64,000 bases of DNA, from NCBI GenBank assembly GCA_963921935.1, contig OY998175.1, positions 261,179,709 through 261,243,708 of the forward strand, in the 5' to 3' direction. Shown here one piece after another: positions 52,761 through 63,289 of the stretch (its first letter is position 1; every line of letters starts with the position of its first letter). A program made the translations under genes and the position numbers. The stretch comes from Galeruca laticollis (lineage: Eukaryota; Arthropoda; Insecta; Coleoptera; Chrysomelidae). The notes beneath the pieces are model-generated. The model saw nothing but the letters and a program-made list of their open reading frames with translations. It was not told where the DNA came from and did not search any database.

Positions 52761-52761
52761 A

Positions 52762-53082
52762 TTAATTGCAATGATTAATAAATTTTTTCAACAAGGAAGT
52801 TTGTAAACTCAATTCACATGTTACATGCTTTTGGTAATCCTGTAAAAGTTTAATTCCATTGTCATAACGCTCACAATCCTCTGCATTGCTTCGGTTGATA
52901 TCTCTTTTCAACGCTCTTCGGTGCGTTTTCCATAATGACCAAACACATTTTAAGATGAAAGCTATAGGTATAATATATAATAATACCATTATGTGCATCG
53001 CAACATTGTCTTGCTGTATCATGAAAGTGTTGTTGACAATTCCCGTTTCTTTTGCCTCTTGTTTGGTTGATGAACCTCCCAT
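52762..53082 (-). CDS. Small protein with N-myristoylation-like start and one membrane helix
   Basis: The minus-strand open frame extends to 53124, but the likely start is the internal ATG near 53080, giving M-G-G-S-S-T-K-Q. That fits the N-myristoylation rule (Gly2, Ser/Thr6, Lys7). About 28 residues later is a ~20-residue hydrophobic helix (M-V-L-L-Y-I-I-P-I-A-F-I-L), then a basic segment (K-T-H-R-R-A-L-K-R) and a polar C-terminal half, roughly 105 residues in all. I do not recognise the family with certainty. It lies between RT and env relics of an errantivirus-like element and downstream of an 80-bp tandem array. It could be an accessory ORF of a retroelement, or unrelated. The frame is intact while the neighbours are not. 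Confidence 0.45.
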   Translation of the reverse strand: MGGSSTKQEAKETGIVNNTFMIQQDNVAMHIMVLLYIIPIAFILKCVWSLWKTHRRALKRDINRSNAEDCERYDNGIKLLQDYQKHVTCELSLQTSLLKKFINHCN

Positions 53083-53180
53083 TGCTTCTCTTCTCCAAGG
53101 TCCCAAATTTAAATAGAAAACCATATAGTTCTACTCTTATAACATCAATGGTACCATAATTTTTCGTTCGCAGAATGCAA

Positions 53181-53445
53181 TTTTACCATTTACTTGCAGG
53201 ATAATTTACCATAACTATTTGTTGCCATTATACCATTAATTTTTACATTACCATTTCCATTTTACCATTTACTTCGCAGGATAATTTACCATAACTGTTT
53301 GTTACCATTATACCAATAATTTTTACATTACCATTTCCATTTTACCATTTATTTCGCAGGATCGCCATGTAGTGGCGATGTATATTTTACCATTAATTTT
53401 TCAATTACCATTATACTATTACCATTTCCATTTAGTTTGCAGGAT
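53181..53445. repeat. ~80-bp tandem repeat, 3.3 units
   Basis: Units start near 53181, 53260 and 53340 with TTTTACCATTTA followed by CGCAGGATAATTTACCATAA and TTTTTACATTACCATTTCC. A partial fourth ends at GCAGGATCTCC. Confidence 0.85.
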
Positions 53446-54180
53446 CTCCATGTGGTGGTTACTTAGTAAGTGTCCCTCGTATACTCTACGTTTACCATAA
53501 AGGCATATTATATTTGAGGAAACCACTTACCTAGCAACCTGTATTCGGGAATAGAATAAACATCACTTCTATAAAAATCACTGGGATCGTTTTTAATACA
53601 TTAAAAATACACAGATATATTATCAATCGGCTTATTCAAATTATTAATAATATTTGATTAATCCGGGTTCGTTAACTTTCATTTTATAGGAAGTGTAGGT
53701 ATGATTTACTACATGCCTGACCTCCGTCTATAAATTGTACGTGTTTGTTTATATATTAACAAGAACTTGCTTCCACTAATAACTGACATTGACCGTCCCA
53801 GATCAATGATCGCTAAATATTGTAATAACCTAATTTTTAAATCTTATTTCTATACTAATGTCCTTTTGCCGTTACTGTCCTTTAGGGATCATTACAATAG
53901 GTTCCTCGAATTATCTCAACATTTTTCGTGTTTCGCCTTCATCACTACTTTCTGTATCCATCTTAACTTCTCCTTTTTAATACTTTTCTTTTGGTTCCGC
54001 TTCTGCCTGTTAATGTTTATCTTATATGTTCTTTTGTACTTCTCATTTCAAGTTTCTCTACACATTTTTTTATCCACTTGTGGGATTTTAAACTAATAAC
54101 TTATTCCGTTTTAATTTAAAAGTTTAATATAATAATACACAAATAAATTTTATTAATATCACTAATTCGGCTTAATGCCT
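53446..54180. other. No gene identified
   Basis: A 109-codon plus-strand frame (53767-54096) is aromatic-rich and hydrophobic but has no known motif and no supporting context. The pyrimidine-rich stretch could be an LTR or UTR of the neighbouring Gypsy relic. Confidence 0.3.
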
Positions 54181-55085
54181 TGGGGTTACTACATGACCTA
54201 GGAATTCTATTAATTTCCGTGAAAAATCGCATTCGTCAATTTAGATTTTTAGACCGGCATCTTTTAATTTATTAAATAGTAATTTCGAATTTTGGATATG
54301 CTCTTGATATCCAGTGCTGAAGATAATGATATCGTCCATGTAGACGAGACATATCTTATTTTGGAGATATTTTAGGACTTCGTTCATAACACTTTGAAAT
54401 ATACTTCGTGAGTTACGAATACCCATCGGCAATCTAAGGAATTCGTATTTTCCATTATAAAGTAATCAATGCTGTTTTCTCAATTGAACAATTGCTCATT
54501 TCTATTTGATAAAAACCACTAGCAAGGTCAAGTGTGCTGACATATAGAGTACTGCCCAATTCATCAAGGATTTCGTTAATAAGCGTTATCGGAAAGCTAT
54601 CACTAATCGTTTTGTCTTTGAGTATCCTATAATCTAATACGAGATGCCATTTCTGCTGCCCCGAAGCATACCTTTTCTTTGTAACTATCCAATTTAAGAC
54701 GGAGAAGATCCAGGAAAAGGTTTCATGATATCATTCTCTAAAATATCATCTATTTGTCGACTTTCCTCTTCTTTGAGAGCATAAGGATATTTATATGATT
54801 TTACATGAACAGGTGCTTCATTTGTAGTCTTTGTAACATATTTCACTTTTAAATAAAATGTAAGGGGGTCACTTGGTTTAAGAAATATTTCTGAAAATTT
54901 TTTCATGTTATCTGATCTAATAAAACTTTCCATTAGGTCTAACTTATTAAAGCATTTAAATTGAAATATGTCTCAAGAATATGATTTAGAAGGAATTGAG
55001 TTTATTGGTTTTAACATTGTAATTGACACGTTCTTGCTACTCTCGTTAATGAATTTAACTAAAGCGAATCCATTTTTAGCTAAAA
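54181..55085 (-). pseudogene. Gypsy (17.6/297-like) protease end and reverse transcriptase
   Basis: Minus strand: protease-RT linker at about 55080-54960 (N-G-F-A-L-V-K-F-I). Then V-K-S-Y-K-Y-P-Y-A-L-K-E-E-E and I-D-D-I-L-E-N-D-I-M-K-P at 54830-54700, a T-K-K-R-Y-A-S-G segment, and M-P-M-G-I-R-N-S-R-S with C-L-V-Y-M-D-D-I-I-I-F-S at 54430-54300. The last box is the catalytic Y-M-D-D. Stops and a shift near 54480-54690 disable it. RNase H and integrase are missing to the left, where sequence jumps to other material. Confidence 0.85.
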
Positions 55086-55239
55086 TTAACGACTCTGGTA
55101 TTTAAATATCACCAAATATAGTTTTATCTAATAACAAAGGTAAGGAAAGAAATTACCTGGAAATTCATTCACTACAAACAATCCTAAGCTATCTTCTTGG
55201 TAAAAAGGTTTGATAAAGGAGAGTGATTGATGTATATTT

Positions 55240-55565
55240 GGTCGTTAAGAAGATTACCTGATTATTTATTTTTGTTAATCTTAAGGGCCTCTAATAAAGT
55301 TAAACTAAAGGATTTACCACTACATGGAGAATTTCAAAATTTGGGTCGAAAATGTGTTGGTTTTCCAATAAATCATTTGAATAGTTAATATCTAATTTTT
55401 TTGTTGCCATACCTATGTTTGTGTTCCGAAATTCAAGTTTTAAAATTTCTAAAAGTTCTACCGTTATAAATTTTATCACAGTTGTCATTACCACATTTTA
55501 ATTTATAAACTCCTGATTTGTTTAATTTTGAAGATTCATATTTATTATATTTAATGAGTTTGTAT
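55240..55565 (-). pseudogene. PLE A GIY-YIG domain
   Basis: Minus strand: K-S-G-V-Y-K-L-K-C-G-N-D-N-C-D-K, then a degraded Y-x-G-R-x-F-R-N-F motif. The frame changes into L-D-I-N-Y-S-N-D-L-L-E and F-E-I-L-H-V-V. Frameshifts and Ile-to-Asn change in the Y-I-G motif disable it. This is the nicking endonuclease at the C terminus of Penelope-type polyproteins. Confidence 0.75.
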
Positions 55566-56039
55566 AAATTGTTATCAGTTTTAAAGGAAATATTTATGTC
55601 TAAAGTTTCCAAAAATGATTTGATTTCTAAGGATGATGTTACAAACTATGTTTAGCTTTTGAATAGTTTTTGATTATTTTTATCAGAACGGAATACTTGT
55701 TCTAAAGTCTGTATTTTTATCTTTTTATTTATGATATTGTCAATTAAATTTGGATCGTAATTATTATTAACTGCTATTTGTTTTATGATACTTAATTCTT
55801 TGTTATAATTATTAATATTTAATGGGACTGTTAAGAGTCTGTGTATCATACTATTGAAAGCTGCTAGTTTATAACTGAATGGGTGAACCGAACTATTATG
55901 AATTGTAAAATCTGTATGTTATGGCTTATGAAATATAGAAAAATCATGTTATTTATTTATATTGGAAATTGTGAGGTCTAAAAAGTTTATTGACTAATTT
56001 TGTTCAGGTAAATTTGATATTATTGTGAATTGAGTTTAT

Positions 56040-56794
56040 GTAAGTAATGAAGCTCTGTAATTGTCTATTTTTACCGATGAAGCTAGCTTAAATGTCGTCC
56101 ACATATTGGTGCCAGTACATGAATTTTTTACTAAGGGGGTATTCATGAATAATTTTTTCTATATTATCCATGAAAACTTCTACTAGTAGGGGACTGAGGG
56201 GGTTACCAATAATCAAATCGCCTTCACTGCTATAAGCCTCTCCATTGAAATGAAAATAATTTTGATTCAAAAACACTTTTAATAAAGTAATGATGTCAGA
56301 GTGAATTATAGGATTAACATTATTGTATGTGAGCAAGTTATCATCAAGAGTTATAATATGTTTAGGAGGTATACTAGGGAATAAATTTGTTACATCGAGC
56401 GATATGAAGTTAGAATTATGGGGTAGCATTATATCTTGAATATTATCAATTAATTCCGTTGAATTTTTAACTGACAATCGAGGCTTGAATGAACAATATT
56501 TAGAAATGACATCTATGAGAATCTTTGAATATTTGAATGAAGGTGCTATGAAATAAGAAACAACTGGTCTGATTGGGTACCCTCTCTATGGAGTTTAATT
56601 AATGAATAAAGTTCAGGGTGTTGCGGATTAGGTAAAAAGTAATTGATATTTTTCTTTATCGGTAATTATTGATTTAGCGTTATCTACTGCTAATTTTATT
56701 TCTTTCTGAAATTTATTAGTTGGGTCTTTTTTAAGGGTCTCAATATTGCTTGCCTGAATGAAATTGTTGGTTATTAATATATAATCTTCTTTAG
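56040..56794 (-). pseudogene. PLE A reverse transcriptase
   Basis: Minus strand from the junction: K-E-D-Y-I-L, then (with stops) R-G-Y-P-I-R-P-V-V-S. Next are S-L-D-V-T-N-L-F-P-S-I-P (motif A), D-L-I-I-G-N-P-L-S-P-L-L-V-E (motif B; usually G-L-x-M-G-S) and Y-W-H-Q-Y-V-D-D-I (motif C). These are diagnostic for Penelope-like RT, which is closer to telomerase RT than to LTR RTs. The N-terminal region before K-E-D-Y is deleted. Confidence 0.88.
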
Positions 56795-57350
56795 ATTAGA
56801 TTATAATTTATCCAAACTCATTAAATATAATAAATCTGAGTCTTCAAAATTAAACAAATCAGGAGTTTATAAATTAAAATGTGGTAATGACAACTGTCAT
56901 AAAATTTATATCGGTAGAAATTTTAAAACTAGAAGTTCGGAACACAAGCGTAGCTATGACAACAAAAAATTAGATTCTAACTATTCAAATCATTTATTAG
57001 GAAACCCAAATTTTGAAATTCTCCATGTAGTCGGTATATTCTTCAGTTTGAATTTATTAGAGGCCCTTTAGATTAACAAAAATAAATATTCAGGTTATCT
57101 TCTTAACGCACATATAGACATCAATAATTCTCATTTATTAAACCTTTCCAGGTAATTTCTCTCAATACCTTTGTTAACATTAGTAAATAGAATTATATAT
57201 TAAGGCACTGTATATATTAAAACATTTTTAAATTTTACCTTCATTCGTTTTGACAGAGATACTGTGTTAGTGAAATGCGTCAACCAGTTAAAATTGAACA
57301 TTAGTTAAAATAACTGAAGTTTTAAACAAATTATATTGGTTTATTTCATC
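56795..57350 (+). repeat. Inverted copy of PLE tail incl. GIY-YIG
   Basis: The plus strand codes K-S-G-V-Y-K-L-K-C-G-N-D-N-C-H-K-I-Y-I-G-R, then E-H-K-R-S-Y-D-N and L-D-S-N-Y-S-N-H-L-L-G. This is the same domain as 55240-55565 but with the Y-I-G motif intact, broken by a stop at 57067. The 3' UTR homology with PLE B extends to a TTTATTTCAT end at about 57349. Confidence 0.85.
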
Positions 57351-59646
57351 GTTCAGTATGGATCTTCATCAAGTAGAAGCCTCATCTATTCAATATAAAA
57401 TATTAACCTGGATAATCTGTCCTACTCTGAAAATGTTCAGTACCTTGTGGATCAGAGATGTAATCACCCGTTCAATACAGTATTTTCCAATAGGAATACT
57501 CTCTTCATGATATTTTGATTGGATAATGCATCAGTAACTATTAATATATGAGACTGTGTAGATAATATTGCTGGTTCATTGTTCAGTACCTATTACTAGT
57601 TAATTTACTAGGGAGGATATTCAAATATTGCTTACTAATTCAAAATTAAGTCAAATTGTCAATACAAATCATATGATTATTCTTTATCAAGTGCATGCTT
57701 TTTAATACTCACATCCGTCATAAGGAGAATTGGTATCAGTTCTATCAAGTGTTCAGTTTTTTGTTTTCATAAATTTTAGTTATTATTCTGCGTAAACTAA
57801 AACGGCATAACTGGGTCATGAAAACCTGATCTTTTAATGGGAAAACAATAATATTACATAGGAAAATCTAAAAAATAGTGGATTTGTATTATATATTATA
57901 TTTAGGAGCGCCTCAGAATTCTTACTTCCAAATACATTCAAGCAATTATAACAATAATTCCAGTTTAAAAAACTTATTCAAAGTCCAGTAGTGGGACTCG
58001 GTAACTTGTGTCATATAACGAAAGGGTAGCGAAAGATAAACGAATCGAAGTTCGTAGTTCGTTTAGCCTAATTAAGATTTCTCAACTATCAGGCGATTTC
58101 ATACGAATTCGAACGAAAAAGATGAAATTGCACTTTGCAGAGTCACAATAAAAGCGAGGCGAACGCAACACACCAATATATCTAAATATTGTCTCCTGTT
58201 CCATCAATGAAAGACAGAAGCGTTGCTAGTGTTAGTAGATTCGTATTAGATCTAGTTCGTTTTTGTAGATTCTGATACGACAAACCGCCGCTAGCAAATC
58301 TAGTACGTTTTCAGATATTAGCTGCATTTGAATTGCTTTAACGAAAAGTCAAATCATGATTAAAAATATGAACCCATTGTTAAAGGAGTTTTTCTGTTCA
58401 ATGGAAATTCTAAGTATTCGATTGTAAGGTTATCAAACAGAAAAGAGACAAGTACTTGAACAAGACGTCTAGCACCTATCGGATCCTCATTTAAAGAATT
58501 TAAAAGAATTACTTCTACAGAAAGTAAAGTTCTCATTGAAACAGTAACTCCTACTTCACGAGTTAATTTGATTTCTTAGCTATATCATCTGAAGATTTCC
58601 AACACAAGTAAACTGAACCTTGTATCTCCGAAATTGGATGCATTAATGATTCCACCTCACCTGGATTCATGAATCGACAACCTATTCGAAGGAATTCACG
58701 TAAACGACATCGTCCTACTTATTTTCATGACTTCATTGTTACTTCATGTTGCTTCAATAATGAATGTACTCATACATCATATTTAGTTTTGCCAGTCTAT
58801 TATTGAATCTATCATTTTCATAGAAATTTTTGTATAATGAAGCCTGGTTCGAGTTACATGTTATAAATTATATAACAAATGTATGTTCACTTGACTTAGT
58901 AATGTACAAATGAATTGAGAGAAAATGCTTGTAGTGTTTTGATTTTATTGCAGCATAGGCTTGTGATTCTAGAAGTTTTATTTCTGAAATGTTTGAAAAG
59001 CAGCATCCTGCACCTTAACCGTTATTTTTCTACATTAAACAGATTATTGGAATACATTTTTTTCTGTATTCGATTCATCAAAAATTATTATCTAATCTTG
59101 TTGAGCCAGTGTCTTCTCAAAGGCACACTTTCCACGATTCTTTTAGTTTTCTAGCATTATTAAGTTACTCATCGCACTTTGAAGTTCTTTTTCTAAGAGG
59201 ATAATGTTATTTTAAAAGTATTGGAGGAGATTTTCAAGCAGAATATATTTCACTTTTATTAGTTTATGTTGGTCGTAATACAATTTTGAGAATAAAATGA
59301 AATGGCACCTCATTTTTTTTGATACATTGAAGGAGATGAAAGAAAAACATTTTAGAAACGGAAGCTTGCAGTGACAAGATCGAGGAAGGTATTCTATTTT
59401 TATTAGCGAAAAGTTTTAATTCATATCTTTCTAGACACTCACAAATATATTTACTGATGCGTATGCGCAATTTGAGACATAATTTGATGAATATAAAACT
59501 TCTTTTTGCCATCAGTTCGGGTATACTTCAAAGTAAGTAGTAGAGAAAGTGTTACATAATGTTAAGTATGAGGATGATATTAGAATCATTAGAACCAAAT
59601 GTCCCGATTGAATTTTAATAATAACGAAGGAATAATTACTGTATAG
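57351..59646. other. About 2.3 kb without a recognisable gene
   Basis: Short open frames at 58915-59154 and 59264-59512 (minus) lack motifs. The segment at 58010-58330 is less AT-rich, but I see no coding or element signature. Confidence 0.4.
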
Positions 59647-60098
59647 TGTTACGAAATCGCAGACTGGTACAGTACTTGAATCCGACTCTACTATATATAC
59701 AAGTTAGAATTTTGGCGGGAGCGTACCGATTTCTGGGAAGGACTATTTATATTTTCTTTGTGATGGTTTTTATGGAGAATTCCATGAAGGTCGATTGTTT
59801 GTTGGGAGCCGTAATCGAGAATTTTCAGGAACCCGAAAGTTCGAGAAGGTAGATTGAATATATAAGGAACTAACTACAAGCGGCGAGACAGTGTACAATT
59901 TAATCTGATAATGAACAGACGTAAATAAATAGATAGTGAATAAACTGTGAACAATGTATTCAATATGAATTAAAGTTAAATGGGTACATAAATTAGGTGA
60001 ATAATGTATGAGTGTATAAATGAATCAACTAAGTGTGTACGAATTAATACCATCCGTTGTGTTAAAAATCTATTTAAATGAATGAGAAAAACATTACA
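59647..60098 (+). repeat. 5' LTR of 412/mdg1-like element
   Basis: 452 bp starting TGTTACGAAATCG and ending AACATTACA, immediately followed by the primer site. Assigned from ends and context because no second copy is in the window. Confidence 0.7.
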
Positions 60099-60099
60099 T

Positions 60100-60117
60100 T
60101 GGTCGCTAGTCGGAAAC
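60100..60117 (+). promoter_or_regulatory. Primer binding site
   Basis: TGGTCGCTAGTCGGAAAC begins one base after the LTR's terminal CA. The TGG start is as expected for a tRNA 3' CCA. Confidence 0.65.
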
Positions 60118-60139
60118 GTCCGGAAAGAAGATTGAATTG

Positions 60140-60865
60140 ATGGAACGACTAAAAATTGCACTGGAAAGTGATTGCTTGGATCCAGAAACAATTTCATTCA
60201 ATGATGAGGCTTCCGCCTTAATCTCGTCAATTCCATTCAAAAGAAAATTTCAACTAATGTGAAGAACGATATTTCTGTTATAAATAACGATATTCCGTCT
60301 AATATGGACGAGAACGTGTTAACAATGAAGAACGATATTTCTGCTAGCGTGAAAAATATTTCCACTTATATGGACGAGAAGATTCAAACCACGAAAAATG
60401 AATTTTTTGATATCAAAAACGATATTTCTGCTATAAAGCACGATATTTCTGCAGATATCTTATCATTAAAAAAATGACATTGCTGCTGACGTCAAAAATA
60501 AAAGTTCGTCTGTAAAATCGGATATTGTGGATGAGATAACAACGATGCACGATAAAGTGACAAAGATGGTCGAGAAAATCGAAGAGTTACAGAGGAAGTT
60601 GACAGATTTAAAAACACAAGACGCCAGCAGCAGAAAATAAGATCAGAAAAGTAAAAGCCAGAAACACAACCCCAAATAGAAGACATTGGCATCTTTTCCT
60701 GAGTCAAGGCCCCAAAGTTCGACAGAGACATCGTGGACCAATTATGTAAAATTAATTTGAAGCAGTCGCTAGAGTGAATATTTATTCTGATAAGGAGAAG
60801 GCAACGAACTTATCCATCGCGCTCCGGGGAGATGCCTTAGATGCATTCAAACGGCTTCAAGCTAC
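60140..60865 (+). pseudogene. Gag remnant with K-N-D-I-S coiled-coil repeats
   Basis: ATG at 60140 opens M-E-R-L-K-I-A-L-E but stops at about 60262. The adjacent frame (60259-60477) holds four or five repeats around K-N-D-I-S alternating with M-D-E-K/N, a probable coiled coil. A later part reads Y-S-D-K-E-K-A-T-N-L-S-I-A-L and D-A-L-D-A-F. The Gag of 412/mdg1-type elements has a similar Leu-Arg-Gly-Asp-Ala region. At 60865 the reading jumps into RT. Confidence 0.65.
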
Positions 60866-62340
60866 TCGGCTCATTTTAAACCCAAAGAAATGTCAGCTAT
60901 TCTAAACGCGAGTCAACTATCTAGGTCATATAGTGAGCAATGAAGGAGTGGCGGTTGATCCAGGGAAAATTACTACCATTTAGCAATGGCCGCAATCAAC
61001 CTACAAACATCAAATTAGGAGTTTCCTTGGACTCAGTACATACTATAGAAAATTTATCAGTAAGTTTGTAGATATTGCCAAGCCCCTAACTCGACTCTCA
61101 GAACAAACAAGAGCTTTCCATTGGAACGAAGCCTGTCAAACGGCTTTTGAAAATTTGAAGTGACATTTAACCACGGCGTCTATGTTAGGAATCTATTACC
61201 AGATGGGAACTTTATACTTGACACTGATGCAAGCAATGTAGGAATTGGAGGTGTGCTCTCACAGATCCAAGAAGTACGAGAAATACTGCTGGGATATTCC
61301 AGTAAAGTCCTCTCCAAACCAGAAAGAAACTACTGTGTCAAGAGAAGAGAACTTTTGCGTGGAACACTTTCACCAAAATATCTATGGAAGGAAGTGCATA
61401 ATCCGGATTGCAGACATGCAGCACTTAAGGGGTTGATGCAGTTCAAGAATTCCGAGGACCAGATCGCTATATGGATTGAACGACTTTAATATGGAACATC
61501 GAGCTGGCGTTAGTCACCGAAATGCCGAATCCCTGTCCAGACGGCCATGCCCAGCATACTGTTCCCACTGCAATAAGGCGGAATCTAAGTAACCTGCAGT
61601 TTCAAGAACTACAGTAGTAAACAAAGAATGGTCACCGATCTGGACCAGAGAAGACAAGGAAAATGATCCTCACCGATACGGAGTGCACATGGCAGTACAC
61701 AGTGATCAAGGAAGAAATTTCGAGAGCCATTATTTCCCGGAAATTTGTTATACGCTGGTAATGAAGAAGACCAGGTAAACAGCGTAGCATCCACAGTAAG
61801 ATGGAATTGTCGAGAAAGTGAACAGAACTATTGGAAAATACTTGCCCAAAGTAGTTTCCAGCCACTAGCGAGATTGGGACCAATATATTTCCCTCTTTGC
61901 ATTAGCTTATCCATCTGCCACAACCGTGTTCACAGGTGAAACACCTGCGAAAATCCAGCTTGGACGTGAAATGCGGCTTCCTTGTTAGAATTCGGCTGTC
62001 GACCAGCGAAGATCTAGCAGGAGAATATACCGTGATTCAATTCAGAAGAAGGCTGGACGATATGCACAAATTGGTTGGAACGAATCTTCATATTGCCAGT
62101 GACATAAAGTAATAACGGTACGATACGCAGGCCACAGAAGGCAGTTTCTAAGAAAGGGACAAAGTATGGTTACAAAACCCGACATGAAAAAGGGGATTTT
62201 CTCCAAAATTACAGAAATCATGGAAAGGTCCGTACTTAATCAAGAAGAGGAACACCGACGGCATCTATCGCATAAGCAAGATCTTCAATGGAAAATTGGG
62301 AGTAGTCCACAAAAACTGACTAGCGCCATTCGAAGGAAAC
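60866..62340 (+). pseudogene. Pol remnant: RT end, RNase H, integrase
   Basis: RT connection: L-N-P-K-K-C-Q-L-F, N-Y-L-G-H-I-V-S, S-F-L-G-L-S-T-Y-Y-R-K-F-I. RNase H at 61205-61360: L-D-T-D-A-S-N-V-G-I-G-G-V-L and S-K-P-E-R-N-Y-C-V (catalytic Asp kept). Integrase at 61690-62000: H-S-D-Q-G-R-N-F-E-S and E-K-V-N-R-T-I-G-K-Y in shifted frames, then a basic C-terminal part to about 62320. Integrase zinc-finger and first catalytic segments are deleted. Multiple stops. Confidence 0.83.
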
Positions 62341-62400
62341 CATGACAAAGAAGAAAGAGTGAATTACATACAACTGGAGTCTGACCTATCCTCTGAATTA

Positions 62401-62494
62401 TTTATGGAGGTACCAGGAAAGCTAAATACCGAGTCAGTACAGAAACAATTGAACAGATGCGGATTTTACTTGATGGAGATCCATACCTAACAAT
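62401..62494. other. Remainder between Gypsy relic and PLE
   Basis: The first part may still be the Pol tail; no 3' LTR or polypurine tract recognised. Confidence 0.3.
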
Positions 62495-62727
62495 GAAATA
62501 AAACAATTTAATTTGTTCAAAACTTCATTATGATTGCACTAATAGTCAAATTAGACTAGTTGACGCGTTTAGCTAACAGAGTTGCTTTCTGAAAACGAAT
62601 TAAGGTGTAATGAAAAAATGTCTATATACAGTGCATCAATAGAGAATTCTCTTACACTAATATTAACAAAGGAATTCAAAAAAAAATTACCTGGAAATTC
62701 ATTCACTACAAACCTTCCGGAACTATC

Positions 62728-63075
62728 TTCTAGGTAAAAAGGTTTAATATAGAAGAGTGATTAATATCTATTTGGTCGTTAAGAAGGTTATCTGAATATT
62801 GGTTTTTGTTTATCTTAAGAGCTTCTAAAATATTTAAACTGAAGGATTCAATTTCTATATATAAAATTTCAAAATTTGGCTCGAAAGTGTGTTGGCTTTC
62901 TAATAAATGATTTGGATAGTTAGCATCTAATTTGTGGTTGTCATAACTACGTTTGTGTTCCGAAATTCTGGTTATGAAGTTTCTAAAAGTTCTACCGATA
63001 TACATTTTATCACAGTTGTCATTACCACATATTAAGTTATAAAATCCTGATTTGTTTAATTTTGAAGATTTAGAT
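62728..63075 (-). pseudogene. PLE B GIY-YIG domain
   Basis: Minus strand: C-D-K-M-Y-I-G-R-T-F-R-N-F, R-I-S-E-H-K-R-S-Y-D-N, N-H-L-L-E-S-Q-H-T and F-E-I-L-Y-I-E, then L-N-I-L-E-A-L, ending with a stop at 62730. Y-I-G, the Arg after it, and the Glu and His of E-H-K-R are present, so the domain itself looks intact. It is separated from RT by a shifted linker (63075-63290). Confidence 0.85.
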
Positions 63076-63289
63076 TTGTTTCTTTAATGAGTTTGGATGA
63101 ATTGTAATCAGTTTCAAAGTAAATATTCATGTCCAAAGTTTCTAAAAATAATTTAATTTCTAAAGATGGTGTTCCAAAGTATGTTAAACTTTCAAATTAT
63201 TTATTTTCATTTTTATGTTTCAAGTTTCACTGTAAATTTGATATGATTGTGAATTGAGTTTATGTAAGTAATGAAGCTGTCTAATTGTC

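Larger units (their letters stand above)
55110..56794 (-). mobile_element. Penelope-like element, 5'-truncated (PLE A)
   Basis: In minus orientation it runs from a truncated RT at 56794 through RT and a GIY-YIG domain to a tail near 55110. The tail and coding parts match the element at 62495-64000. At 56794/56795 it joins an inverted copy of its own tail (56795-57350), so the unit is a head-truncated PLE facing its tail copy. Confidence 0.85.
59647..62400 (+). mobile_element. 412/mdg1-like Gypsy element, internally deleted, 3' LTR not seen
   Basis: A 5' LTR (TG...CA), PBS, coiled-coil gag, then RT end, RNase H and integrase. An internal deletion near 60865 removes the gag end, protease and most of RT. 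No 3' LTR was found before the PLE at 62495. Many stops and shifts. Confidence 0.8.

Noticed and set aside
53767..54096. 109-codon hydrophobic plus-strand frame as a membrane protein gene
   Set aside because: Pyrimidine-rich sequence gives Phe/Leu/Ser by composition; no splice, homology or neighbour support.
58840..58862. GGTTCGAG as a tRNA T-loop
   Set aside because: No matching acceptor, D or anticodon stems around it.
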